Below, piece by piece: positions 1 through 11,309 of a stretch of DNA of 64,000 nucleotides. The stretch spans positions 8,836,597-8,900,596 of the forward strand of contig CM070909.1 in the NCBI GenBank assembly GCA_036417435.1, written 5' to 3'. Each line of letters begins with the position of its first letter. Position 1 is the stretch's first letter. Source of the stretch: Inia geoffrensis (taxonomy: Eukaryota > Chordata > Mammalia > Artiodactyla > Iniidae). The notes under the pieces are model-generated. The model did no database searches. It saw only the letters and a list, made by a program, of their open reading frames with translations, and was not told the origin of the DNA. The position numbers and the translations under genes were made by a program.

Positions 1-1610
1 TGGGTAGTAGTCTTGGTTGGCACGTTTTTGTTTGTTTTTTTTTTCTTTCAGGATTTTGCATATGTCAATATCATGCCATTCCCTCTGGCCTACAAAGTTT
101 CTGCTGAAAAATCTGCAGGTAGTCTTATGGGGATTCCCTTGTATGTAGGAAATATTTTTCTTTTCCTCTTGCTGATTTTACACTTGATCTTAGCCAAAGG
201 CATGAGAAGCGATCCTCTTGCTGATTTTAAAATTCTCTCCTTGTTTTTAATTTTGACAATTTAATTACACTCTGTCTCAGTGTGGGTCTCTTTGGATTCA
301 TCTTGTTTGGAACTTTCTAGGCTCACTAGATCTGAATATCTGTTTCTTTCCCCAGGTGAGGGAAGTTTTCAGCCATTATTTCTTTGAATAAACTTTCTGC
401 CCCTTCCTCTCTCTCTTCTCCTCATGGAACTCCTATAATGCAAATATTAGTCCACTTGATGGTGTCCCATAAGCCCCTTAAGCTATCTTTACTCTTTTTT
501 ATCCTTTTTTCTTTTTGCTCCTCTAATTGGATGGAAGCCACTGTCATGTCTTCAAGTTCTCTGATCCTTTCTTCCACTTGATCTAGTTTGCTGTTGATCC
601 TCTCTATTGAATTTCTCAGTTCAATAATTGAATTCTTCTGCTTGGTACTTCCTTATATTTTCCTATCTCTTTGTTGAAATTCTCACTTTGGCCATGCGTT
701 GTTCTCCTGACCTCAGTGAGCATCTTTATGACCATTATTTTGAGCACTTTATCAAGTAAATTGCTTATGTCCACTTCTTTATCTTGTTCTATTGCTTGAA
801 ACATATTCTTCTGTTTCTTCATTTTCCTTGACTTTCCATGTTGTTTTCTGTGCAACAGACAGAACAGCCACCTCTCCCAATCTTGACAGGCTGGTCTCAA
901 GTAGCAGATGAAATTTATCATTCAGCTCAGCCTGAGTTCCTGGTTGTCTTTCAAGACTTTGTGATTGTCCAAGCTGATTTCTTTGTTCTCCATGGCCCCC
1001 AGTAGTTGAGGGTGTGCTAAGAACTGTCAGTGTCCCAAAGTGGAAGATCTCAGTCTGCAGATCTGGATGCAGACTGATTGGAAGCCAGATGCTGAGGCAA
1101 CAGCTTTTAAGATATGCAAATAAGAGTCTTCAGGGAAAGACTGGGAGATGGGCATTTACTGTCTTCTCCCTCTGCACTAAGCCTTGGGGGTGGGGGTGGG
1201 GGTGTAGCTCATTAAGAACTATTGCTTTGTTTGCTATGGACCCCATGGATGCAAGTCCCATTGACTTTCAGAGCTATGTGTTTTGGGGGGTCCATCCCCC
1301 AAAGGTGGAAGTCTTAAAAGTTGGGGTGCAAGATATTACATCCAAAGCCTTGGCTCCTCAGGGAGACACTGGGATTTGATTTCCCTCCTGATGGCATGGC
1401 ATTGTGTAGGTTGGGGTTTATGGCCAGTGTGTCTCAGCCTTTCCTACCCATTTTGATTTGAACATTTTCTCATTCATCCAATGTGCAGAAGTCACTTAGC
1501 TGATTTCTGGATTTTTTGGTGGAATTTCTCCACATGTCACTATAGATTTGCTGTATTTGTGGGAGAAGGTGAATTCAGGAGTCTCCTATATCTCCATCTT
1601 GGATTGGTGT
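1..1610 (-). repeat. Ancient L1-like LINE sequence
   Basis: The strings ggaactcctataatgcaaat, gatggtgtcccataagcccc, tcttcaagttctctgatcct and the long TTTCT-rich run recall antisense L1 sequence of an old mammalian subfamily. It has no intact ORF and continues beyond the left edge. Subfamily and orientation are uncertain. Confidence 0.5.
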
Positions 1611-1621
1611 TTTGGGTTTTG

Positions 1622-1739
1622 TTTTATTTGGGTTTGGCCACTTGGCATGCAGGATCTTAGTTCCCCGACCAGGGGTCGAACCTGCGCCCGCTGCAGTGGA
1701 AGTGCAAATTCTTAACCACTGGACCACCAGGGAAGTCCC
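1622..1739 (-). mobile_element. CHR-type SINE, short variant
   Basis: Reverse complement of the tRNA-derived head. Ends ggaccaccagggaagtccc and carries the B-box-like ggtcgaacctgcgcc. Confidence 0.88.
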
Positions 1740-3924
1740 AGTACCTGAGTGTTTTAAATACAGTCAGTTACACTGCATTAAATTTCACCAATGTGGGGTT
1801 TATTATAAAATATCCACTTTAAAAACTCCTAGGATCCACAATTGTCTCATTTGTTAGGAGCCTCTGTTTTCCTTGTCAACTGTCTCTGAGATCAGATATA
1901 CCAAGGAAACACAGAGATTGGTCTGCTTAGAGCAGTGGGGACAGAGGAAGTCTGGGTGGGGTTGTGGGGTTCAGTGGGGCTCTTCAGAGAGGGTGGCAGG
2001 CTTTGGACACACGCACACATACATATATGTATATGTATGTATATAAAATGTACTGTCTGTCTCTCTGTTTGAGGGGGATCTTTAGTGGTTTTGTTCATTA
2101 GTGTATCCCAAGAACCTAGAACACCTGGAACACAGTAGGTGCTCAAGAAACATGTATTGAATGGGCAATGAATTTATTCAGCAGATATTATTCTAAGCCT
2201 ACTCTTCACCAGGCCCCATGCCACCCATGTCTACACAAGGAAGACAGCCACAGTCCTTGCACTTTGAAGCTTACGGTCAAGCTTCTTACCTGCTAAAACT
2301 AAGACATGTCGAAAAATGAATGAAGGTCATGTGCTCACCTTCCCAGGGAATGTGGGATCTTTACAGAGAGACTTTTTAACCAGAGAGTGACCCTTGAACT
2401 TCAGGATTTCAGCCTGGCTATTTGCGGGCAGGGCCGCCTTCTGGGTACATCTCAGATTACACCTACAAGGCTACCCCACCCACATAGCCACCCTGCCAGA
2501 GCCTCACGGCAGAGAAAGGAGTCCTTAAGTGACCGCCCTCCTTCCTTCCTCCTTGTTAAGAAGACTTCTCCAGTAGTCAGGCCCCCAGCAGCAAACAGAG
2601 AGAAAGGGGTGATCAGGGAGAGTTTAATGGAGGGGCTAATCACAGAGGGGCAGGTGGGGTTGAGAGAAACCAGCCAGGATGATGAAGCCCCCTGGGGTGC
2701 TGACCCGAAGCTAGGAGACAAGGGAGCCCAGGAGAAGGGGTCCACCAAGGTCAGCCTGCTAAGGTGCAGAGCAGGTGGGGAAGGTTGGAAGGTCTGCAGG
2801 GGCTAATGGAATACCCAGCACATTCTCTTTATCTTCCTTTGGTCAGGCTGGGAAACTGAGGCATGAGAGTTAAACCTGGGGGTCTGTACCCCCTCCCAGA
2901 TGTGGGCCTGAGGGTATCACAGCAGGCAGGAAAAGGCACAACAAGTGCTCTTCAGTTCGTAGGACAGGGAAACAGCAGTGTGCTTGTCTGACTGTTACCA
3001 CGGCAACCGCACTGAGCTGCCTTCCAGGCCCAAGTCCAGGGAATGGCTGGCAGTCACTTTTTCCATCACCCGCCCATTCCATTCCCGTCCCTCTTTCCTT
3101 CCTCCTTGGGCCCAGACAGAGTGATTTCCCATGATGCATCCATTCCCAAGGAGAACAATGGATGGCAGCTCTGGGTGGAGGGTGCAGCACTTGGGCAGGG
3201 ACAGAGATTGGGGTGGGAGGAACAGAAAGATGCCAGAAAACTCAGAGTGAAGGGGAGAGGAATGGGGGGGGGGAGCTGTGATATGACCTGGGGCACACAG
3301 TCCAGAATTCATGTTCCCAGACTCCAAGCCTATCACCCAACATGTGCACCAAGTAACCAGAAGAACACATAGTAGCCAAAGACACAGAAAAGGCTATCGA
3401 GCTGGGAGATGAGCTGGGAGATGGCAGACGTAACCACTTCAGGGCAGAAGAGGCAACACTGAAAAAGAGGTTTAACAACATGTCCCGGGGGCGGGGGTTG
3501 GGAAGCAGTCACTCCACCCAGCTCACTTGTCACGATAACACAGTCTACTAACACCTGGGGAAAAAGGATGGAAGTGAGGGTTCCCTAAGGTCCTTGGGCT
3601 GCCAACACGGCTGGTTGGTGTTCAAGGGTCCCGAGCTCCAGGTGACCACCAGCTCAGAGGAGCTGACCACCCTGCCCAGAACCTTTGAGAAATGAACATG
3701 ACTGGGGGGGCTAGAATGCTGGTGCCTGGTAAGGAGAGAAGTCCTGTAAACTGAGACAGGGCCCAGGAGAGGCTGAGCAGGGACCCTGCTCCCTTTCTTG
3801 TATGGGAGAATTGATGCAACGTTTCCAAGACAAGCTGTGAAGCAGCTCCCACACGTGACGCAGATGGTCCCATTAGAAGGATCTGGGACACTCTTCAAAG
3901 CCAGTTAGGAGAAAGCGAGTTCCA
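1740..3924. other. Spacer without recognised gene
   Basis: Mostly unassigned. 2110-2170 resembles a MIR/L2 tail (agtaggtgctcaagaaacat). A short alternating purine-pyrimidine block lies at 2018-2046. Confidence 0.5.
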
Positions 3925-4195
3925 CATCAGAGGTTTGCAAACACGGCAGCACCCGAAAATCACACAAGCAGGTTCTTAAAAATAGAGATTCCCAGGGCCA
4001 CCTCAACCTTACGGACTCAACCATCGGAGCAGCGGTGCTCAATCTCAGCTGCACACGAGGATCATCCCGACACCCAGGGGGACCCCCAGATCGACTCAGT
4101 CAGAATCTCCGGGGAGGCAGGGGAAGACCTAGGCATCAAGTCCACTGAGTATCGATGTATGATCAAGGTTGAGAATCACAGTTCTGCAATGGGCT
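3925..4195 (-). mobile_element. MER5-type hAT DNA transposon remnant
   Basis: The features ttaaaaatagagattcccag, ggctgcacacgaggatcatc-like sequence and the ggttgagaatcacagttctg end resemble MER5A, a non-autonomous Charlie element. The copy is diverged and has no coding capacity. Confidence 0.6.
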
Positions 4196-4559
4196 GGGAT
4201 CTGTGTGTTTAACAGGCTCCCCAGCTTGGGAGTCTAAAGAACCCCAAGTAGGTCTCACTCTGTGGGCAGGTATTTGGGAAGCTCTGCTAAAGGCAACGTT
4301 CCCCAAAGCAGTGAGTGTGATCCACCAGACTGAGCAGGGGGAATGGTGGGGGCTGCAGACCAGGTCCTGGGGCCATAGTGAAATGGAGCAGGACCCTATG
4401 TTCCCTGCCCCCCATGTCCTCAGCCTGCCTTTTGTCTGTGGAAAAACTTTAGCCAAAGAATAAATTTAATCAGAGAAATGAGAAAATGCAGAAACAAAGG
4501 AAAACAGTCAAAGGAGACCAAATAATAATAGTTTAGTCATTAAGCAAAGTCAAGCACCT

Positions 4560-4959
4560 TTAGTTCCTCCTCAAGGGCTACAGATAATATTCTGAGCCGT
4601 ATCCTGTGGCTGTCTTATAGACACTGAAACCTCCAGCACGTGGAAGAAGTGAACTGCATGATGACCAGGCTGTAGCCATGACATAAGCTGCCACAATTCT
4701 GAGAAATGGCCTCAAGGAAATGGGAACAAACCAACCCTGGAACTGAAGACTAACTGTACTTAAAACAATCAAGACGATACTGATCAGACAACCTCATGAC
4801 TAATTTCAAGATGAGTGTCCGCGGGTTTGTGCCCCGGTCCGGGAGGATCCCATGTGCCGCGGAGTGGCTGGGCCCGTGAGCCATGGCCGCTGAGCCTGTG
4901 CGTCCGGAGCCTGTGCTCTGCAACGGGAGAGGCCCCAACGGCGAGAGGCCCGCGTACCA

Positions 4960-4990
<31 letters not shown>

Positions 4991-5235
4991 GATGAGTGTC
5001 CGAGCTGATTGTGCTGTTTCTGCAGGTAGCCCCCTCCCTCGGTCTACAAAAGCTCTTGCCTCCTGATTGATGGGGCTGGGTGGGGGGGAATTCAGTCTTT
5101 GGACAGGTGTCCACCCTCCCCCCAACCCCCCAGGGTTGCCGGCATCCAAAATAAAGCAAACTCTCCTTTCCACCAGCCTGGCCTCTTTATTGGCTTTTGA
5201 GCGGCGAGCGGCCAAACCCCACTTTCGGTTATAAT
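4560..5235 (+). mobile_element. Solo LTR-like remnant of an endogenous retrovirus (first of two)
   Basis: TATA-like ctacaaaagctcttgcc lies near 5044. AATAAA at 5150-5155 follows about 100 bp later, and then a U5-like stretch, cctctttattggcttttgag. That spacing is typical of class I (gamma-type) LTRs. No gag, pol or env ORF is adjacent. The left boundary is a guess. A SINE interrupts it at 4819-4990. Confidence 0.5.
4811..4990 (+). mobile_element. CHR SINE, 5'-truncated, inside LTR
   Basis: Lacks the first 60 or so bases of the element. It ends in (CA)n followed by a run of A. The duplication atgagtgtccg at 4811 and 4992 proves insertion of an already truncated copy. Confidence 0.92.
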
Positions 5236-5518
5236 AGGGATAGCCAATGACTGGACAAGAGTGATGCCCAGTGCTTTTCTTCTGCACTGTGGCACATGGG
5301 AAACTGCGGAACTGGGGCCCCAGCAGGAGGGGCAGGGCTCACCGGACCCCCTCCCCCAGCATGGAGCTAGCTCTCGGTTTAACATTATGCTCTTCAGACA
5401 CCCTGAGAAGCAAACCATCTGCAGCATACTCCTGTGATGAAATAAAATTCAAATTTTATGGTAAGACAAGAAAAATTTAAACATAAAATTTTTCTTTGCC
5501 CATCTGGGCTTCCTCCCT

Positions 5519-5522
<4 letters not shown>

Positions 5523-5571
<49 letters not shown>
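5523..5571. repeat. (GT)n microsatellite
   Basis: About 24 uninterrupted GT dinucleotides. Confidence 0.97.
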
Positions 5572-5614
5572 GCATCTGCATTAACCCGATCTCCTTTGGA
5601 GATCACATTCTTTC

Positions 5615-5834
5615 TTTTTTTTTTTTTTTTTTTTTTTTTTTTGTGGTACGTGGGCCTCTCACTGCTGCGGGCTCTCCTGTTGAGGAGCACAGGCTCCGGA
5701 CGCACAGGCTCAGCGGCCATGGCTCATGGGCCCAGCCGCTCCGCGGCATGTGGGATCCTCCCGGACTGGGGCACGAACCCGCGCCCCCTGCATCGGCAGG
5801 CGGCCTCTCAACCACTGTGCCACAAGGGAAGCCC
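5615..5834 (-). mobile_element. CHR SINE, short GC-rich type
   Basis: Full length with a long T run (A tail on the - strand). Flanked by cacattctttctt on both sides (5605 and 5835). Confidence 0.96.
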
Positions 5835-6145
5835 CACATTCTTTCTTAATATCATAAAGGGTCACAACTCCTTAAGAGATAACCTTCCTTCTTAATCTTG
5901 TAAGAGGCCACGATGACCCATGACCACGCTTTGTATGAGTGGATCTGGATTGTGTAAACTGTCAATAATACGTCATTTAATATACAGCCCTCTCTCAAAA
6001 TTTACGTAACTGTGCTTTGACTTCTCACAGGCCAAACAGTTCTCAGAGCTTTCTGAGAGGCTGTTCCCAGGTTATAACCCTCAATTTGGCGTGAATAAAA
6101 TTTCCCATTTCTTTCTTAGATCGACTGGTTAATTTCTTTTGTTTT

Positions 6146-6356
6146 CTTTTTTTTTTTTTTTTTGCGGTACGCGGGCCTCTCACTACCGTGGCCTCTTCCG
6201 TTGCGGAGCACAGGCTCCGGACGCGCAGGCTCAGCGGCCATGGCTCACGGGCCCAGCCGCTCCGCGGCACGTGGCATCTTCCCACACCGGGGCACGAATC
6301 TGCGTCCCCTGCATCGGCAGGCGAACTCTCAACCACTGCGCCACCAGGGAAGCCCC
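6146..6356 (-). mobile_element. CHR SINE, short GC-rich type
   Basis: Full length. Flanked by the perfect 15-bp duplication gactggttaatttct (6123 and 6358), inserted in the LTR-like sequence. Confidence 0.96.
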
Positions 6357-6394
6357 CGACTGGTTAATTTCTGTGGCAACACCTGGACCTCAAC

Positions 6395-6625
6395 AATATT
6401 TGAAGTCAGCCTTATGCATACGGCCTCTGAGGTCAGGGGGTCTGGGTTTAACTCCCCCACTATACTTCCTAGCTGTGTGATGTTGGGCAGGTTACCTAAC
6501 TTCTCTGAGCATGTTTCCTCAGCTGCCATATGGTGATAAGAATAGTATCTATGTCTTAGTGCGGTGGTGAGAATCAAACAATTAATCCATGAAGAACACT
6601 TGCAACAATACCGGGCATGCAGTAA
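6395..6625 (+). repeat. MIR
   Basis: Long MIR: ttcctagctgtgtgatgttg, then a caggttacctaacttctctg segment, to gggcatgcagtaagcgcc. Confidence 0.8.
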
Positions 6626-6719
6626 GCGCCCCATAAAGATGAGCTATGAGACACATATATACATATATTATTTATTATACATTACGACTGACTATGTGCC
6701 AGGAACTATTTTAAGCACT

Positions 6720-7625
6720 TTCCATGGCCTGGTGAGCAGGAGGTCCAGACCCGGGAGCTCGGCCTCCTCTCTGAGGCCTTTGGACAAACCAGCTTCCTGC
6801 CTGGGCCGGATCTCCCACGCGAAGCCAGGGCCCAGGCTCCGCAAGGCCTCGGGCACCTTTGACTCCGGAGGTGCTGAGCCAGACCCTCTCTGGACACCGG
6901 GCACCTGTCAACCTGCAGCCGGGACCAGGGTTCCTCTTCCTTCTGACTTAGTCTGGGAAGAGGCGAAAACAGACGGCACGTCAAGGTACAGAGCCGGCTT
7001 TCTGCGTGTGGCTTTGGCGTGAGGGCGAGTTTCTCCGCGCCGCCCGCAGCCCTCCCGGCACCCGGCAACCGGAGCATCCCAGAGGGCCGCCTTTTTGGGA
7101 GCGGTTCTCCAGGCAACCACGCCCTTCCCCCTCCCCCCCGCCCGCAGGAAGTGCCACCGCCCAGCTCGGACCCCCGGGCAGCGCCTCCGCCGTCTCCCGA
7201 GCTGGCTCCCGCCGCCTTTGGATCAGCCTGGGCGCCCCCGGGCCCAGACGCGCACGAAGTCTCCTCCCGAAGCCCCGGCCCCGAAGGAGAAAACGCCGAG
7301 CGCTGGGCCCAGCGCGCCCCCGCTTTGGGGAAGCCCGGCCCCGGCCGGCGGCAGGGTGGCGCCCTCGGGGGCCCTCCCGAGGGTCAGCTGCGGGCGGCGG
7401 CCGGGGCGCGGCGGGCGCGGGAAGCCAGAGGACGGCTGACTCATCTTCCTTCCCGCCGCCGTGACTCACCCGCCTCCCCCGGGACCCGCTCCCTCTACCC
7501 GTCACCGCCCCCGCAGCCCCGTGGCGCCCCCTGGCGGCCGCCCTGACTCCCCGCTGCCCCTCCCAGCGCTCTGCGCCCCGCCCCCGCCCCGTGGCCCCGC
7601 CCTCCTCACCCCTACGCGTCTCCAC
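6720..7625. promoter_or_regulatory. Isolated CpG island, no gene assigned
   Basis: About 0.9 kb of very GC- and CpG-rich DNA set in AT-rich, SINE-rich spacer. It has many GC boxes and two AP-1 consensus sites, TGACTCA at 7437-7443 and 7462-7468. A consensus donor (GG|GTGAGT) lies on the - strand at 7470/7469. Long ORFs on both strands show no recognised domain and are expected from GC content. It could be the promoter of an unannotated non-coding RNA or an enhancer. Confidence 0.7.
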
Positions 7626-7770
7626 CTTCTGAGCTGAGGAGCTCTGGAAGCCTTCTATGCTTAGTTTATGCATTTAATTCATACTCACAGCCACCCTGGG
7701 AGAGGCAGTTGCCATTATGCACCCATACTCAGATAAGGAAATGAAAGCTTAAGGCTTAAGACAATTAAAA

Positions 7771-8155
7771 AATATATATTTATTTATTTTTGGCTGCATT
7801 GGGTCTTCATTGCTGCGCACGGGCTTTCTCTAGTTGCGAGCGGGGTGGGGGGGGGTGCTACTCTTCGTTGCGGTGCGCGGGCTTCTTATTGCGGTGGCTT
7901 CTCGTTGCGGAGCACAGGCTCTAGGCGCTTGGGCTTCAATAGTTGTGGCACGTGGGCTCAGTAGTTGTGGTTCACGGGCTCTAGAGCGCAGGCTCAGTAG
8001 TTGTGGCTTGTGGGCTCTAGATTGCAGGCGCAGTGGTTGTGGCGCACAGGCTTAGTTACTCCGCCGCATGTGGGATCTTCCCGGACCAGGTCTCGAACCC
8101 GTGTCCCCTGCACTGGCAGGCGGATTCTTAACCACTTCGCCACCAGGGAAGTCCC
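7771..8155 (-). mobile_element. CHR-type SINE, long variant
   Basis: TTTA-rich tail, ggctgcattgggtcttcatt, repeated tagttgtggc blocks, end accagggaagtccc. Short flanking duplication gacaatt. Confidence 0.94.
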
Positions 8156-9207
8156 TTTAATGACAATTTGTAGACCACTTAATTGTTTAGGCAACACTAA
8201 CTCCACAACAATTGGGGAATGAGGAATTACCCTGCCCCTCTACAGATCAGCTAACAGGTTAAGTCCCAGGAAAAGTAAATGACTCGTTCAAGGTTGCTGG
8301 GACCCAGGCCTCAGTCCCCAAGCCCTGGGGCTCTTTCCATTTTCTCACTGTCATCCCCTCTCTCTCTTCCTGCAGGCAACCCATGTGACTCACAATCGAA
8401 CTCAGCCCACATCCAGATTCCAGCACCGGTGAGTAAGTTACCTGCTGGATGCTTTTGCATGAGAACCCACCTAAACAAATTCCCCTGCTGGGAAGCCAGC
8501 TTTGTGGGGACAGGATTTCTTTTCCTCTGTTTTATTCACCGCTGTCTCTCCAGTGCCTAGAAGAGTGAGTGTCTACATTTCATGGAGCTCCATAGATAAA
8601 TGAAACCTCTCCGCCAAAGAGGCCAGGCAGCCCCAACAGGCCTCAAGGAGATGGAGAGAGGGACTTCCCTGGCGGTCCAGTGATTAAGAGTCCGCCAAAA
8701 AAAAATGGGGAGACAGGAAACGAAGGGTAGTGGAGGGGTCAGTTCTTCTCCCAAACCTCTCCCAGAAGAAAAGATGCCTCCTAGGGCTCCTTTCGCTGCC
8801 GGTCTTCCTGCTTCATACCCTGTCCAGGTCCGAAAAGTCTTCCCCAAACCTAGCCTTGATCTTATTCTCACATTCCCTACATACCTGAGGGGCAGTAAGT
8901 GAGGTTTGCATCCTCCTGGCTCCTCATGGCTGCTTCTAGAAGTGTCGCCCCACCACCACCCCTGCCACCTCTGTATAAACATCCTTGAAGAATCTGGGCG
9001 ATCAGCTTTAGCTCCTTTTCCCCTTCCTCCTGGTGCCCCTTCTTGCTGTTGTCCTCTGGCCTCTTGAGCACTTCCCCTCCTTCCCCGAAGACTCCGCTCC
9101 TGGCTCGGCGCTTGCTGTCCCCGTGACTCTGCTCTCGCTCTGCCAGGCAGCAGCCACGTGGGAGGAACCATCCGTCACCACGGCCTCTGATCCTGGGCCT
9201 CTTGACT
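8156..9207. other. Spacer, nothing recognised except a SINE head
   Basis: Apart from 8660-8705 I see no repeat or gene. The local pyrimidine-rich segments and short ORFs carry no domain. Confidence 0.5.
8660..8705 (+). mobile_element. Head-only CHR SINE fragment with A tail
   Basis: Only the first 36 bases of the element (gggacttccctggcggtcc to gtccgcc) and then nine A. The rest of the tRNA-derived body is missing. Confidence 0.85.
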
Positions 9208-9209
9208 CA

Positions 9210-9570
9210 TGCTACAACATAGAGGAACCTTGAGGACATTATGTTAAGTGAAGCAAGTCACAGTCACACACATATAGTGTATGATTCCACTTACATGAGG
9301 TCCCTACTGTGGCCAAATCCACAGAGACAGAAAGAAGTGGAACGGTGGTTGCCAGGGAATGCGGGGCCGGGGAGTTGGACATGGGAAGTTGTTGTTTGAT
9401 GGGTACAGAATTTTAGTTTTACAAAATGAAAAGAGTTCTGGAAATTGATTGCACAACAATGTGAATGTACTTAACACTACTGAACTGTAAACCTAAAAAA
9501 ATGGTTAAGATGGTAAATTTGGCATTGTGTTGGGGTTCTTTAACAATTAAAAATAAGAAAAACATAAATT
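9210..9570 (+). mobile_element. L1 3' end fragment
   Basis: Sense L1 tail: a gttaagtgaagcaagtcac segment, ggttgccagggaatgc, actgaactgtaaacctaaaa, then an A-rich end. Confidence 0.8.
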
Positions 9571-9574
9571 AGCT

Positions 9575-10095
9575 GGCATTTCTCTCCTGCTTTAAACCCT
9601 AGAATGGCTTCCTATTATGAGAATAAGATCTGAATTCCTTACTTGGTATAGAAAGCCCCGATGACTTCTACTCCTCTGTCACCCTCACCTCTGCTCTGGG
9701 TCCCCCATTCAGCCGCACCAGCTGCCTCTGCGTACCTACACCAGGCTCGTCCCCCCCGGAAGGCTCTGTCTCCACCTTTTCCCATGGCAATCCCCACCCT
9801 TTACTCTGAGCTAACATGCTCATGTTTTCCCTGGCCAAACTATCTGTAGATTTCCTCATTTTTCTATGTCGCTGTCCCCTTTACTTCTTCAGAGCACTTT
9901 TCTCAGTTTGCAGTTACAGGCTTATTTGTTTACTCCCTGTTTCCTGCTGACATGGCCGCCATCGCTGCCATCACCTCCAGGCACTAAGCCCCAAGAAGGC
10001 AGGAAGCAGAGCTGTCCGGATCCCCCTCTACCCCAGCACCCAATATAGGGCGCTGGACACACACTCAGTCCCTCCTACATTTTTGCTGATGAATG
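9575..10095 (+). repeat. L2 LINE fragment
   Basis: Diverged L2 3' sequence (atggcttcctattatgagaa, ctctggacacacactcag-like end). Confidence 0.65.
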
Positions 10096-10109
10096 AGTGA
10101 GTCTCTGGC

Positions 10110-10320
10110 TTTTTTTCTCGGTGTAGCAACAGCACAGGGAGAAGCAGTCATTCTTGGAGTTAAATCCCAGCCTCATCACTTATTAGCTGTGTGTCATGGG
10201 GCAAAGTACTTTCATCTCTCTGAACTTCAGGGGTTTTGGGGTTTTGTTTTCTGTAAAATGGGGATATCTTGCAAGGTAATTTTGAGGATTATTGTGTTAA
10301 GTTATATATAACAAGTGCTC
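10110..10320 (+). repeat. MIR
   Basis: atcacttattagctgtgtgt and a tttcatctctctgaacttcag segment match MIR. Confidence 0.75.
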
Positions 10321-10795
10321 GCCACCGATAGATGTCAGCATATTAGTACCTAACGTCATTGCATTCTATTCTCTCAAGGGGATACTATTACTTTGAGTCT
10401 GATCAAAACTATAAAACCTCCCTCTAGATAGAAAAATGAAGCTAAACACATATTTTACACATAAATTCTAGGTGTTCACTGACCGTCAGAAGCCTGACCA
10501 GAGTCACCAGGTTAAGAACCTGAATATAAGGGAGAAAAACAAAGCGAAGTGTTAGCGGCAAGAATGCCTGGGGGATAACTAAAGCAGCCCCGCAGGTCCA
10601 GGGCTGCCATCCCTCGTTCTACAGCGCCGCCTGGCGGTGGGATAGAATTGTTGCCTAGGATTCCCAGGCCGGGGGAGAAATGCAGGATTCCGAGTCCCTG
10701 CACCGAGCCTACCCTCAGCACCTCGGATGGCCTCTGTCCACAGTTCTTCTCCCGCAGCCCATCTCTTAGGAATTTAAAGCCTCTTGGAGCACTGA

Positions 10796-10936
10796 GGGAC
10801 TTCCCTGGCAGTCCAGTGGTTAAGACTCCGTGCTTCCACTGCAGGGAGTGCGTGCTCGATCCCTGATCCAGGAACCAAGATCCCGCATCTGGTGTAGCGC
10901 AGCCAAAAAAAAAAACCAAACAAAAACAAAAACAGA
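10796..10936 (+). mobile_element. CHR-type SINE, short variant
   Basis: gggacttccctggcagtcca to the gcgcagccaaaaaaaa tail. Flanked by ctcttggag at 10781 and 10939. Confidence 0.93.
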
Positions 10937-10945
10937 AACTCTTGG

Positions 10946-11309
10946 AGGACTTCCGTGGTGGCGCAGTGGTTAAGAAACGCCTACCAGTGCAGGGGACACG
11001 AGTTCAAGCCCTGGTCCGGGAAGATCCCACATGCGGCGGAGTAACTAAGCCTGTGCGCCACAACTACTGAGCCTGCGCTCTAGAGCCCACGAGGCACAAA
11101 TACTGAGCCTGCGCGCCACAACTACTGAAGCCCACGTGCCTAGAGCCCGTGCTCCGTAACAAGAGAAGCCACCGCAGTGAGAAGCCTGAGCACCGCAACG
11201 AAGAGTAGACCCTGCTCGCTGCAACTAGAGAAAACCCACGCGCAGCAGCAAAGACCCAACGCAGCCAAAAATAAATAAATATATAAATAAATTTTTTTAA
11301 AAAAAACAA
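10946..11309 (+). mobile_element. CHR-type SINE, long variant, stacked on the previous one
   Basis: ggacttccgtggtggcgcag through repeated cacaactactgagcc blocks to an aataaataaat tail. It reuses the ctcttggag target. Confidence 0.95.

Larger units (their letters stand above)
5572..6381 (+). mobile_element. Second LTR-like endogenous retroviral remnant
   Basis: Non-SINE portions read as one unit: cataaagggtcacaactcc, ccctcaatttggcgtg, AATAAA at 6094-6099, and a U5-like end reaching gtggcaaca at about 6381. The ending resembles class I LTRs. Two CHR SINEs are inserted in it. The left edge is uncertain and no coding sequence is present. Confidence 0.45.

Noticed and set aside
6981..7673. 230-codon ORF on - and 152-175-codon ORFs on + in the CpG island
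   Set aside because: GC-rich DNA lacks stop codons on every frame. The products are Arg/Pro/Gly-rich with no recognised domain or splice-supported start.
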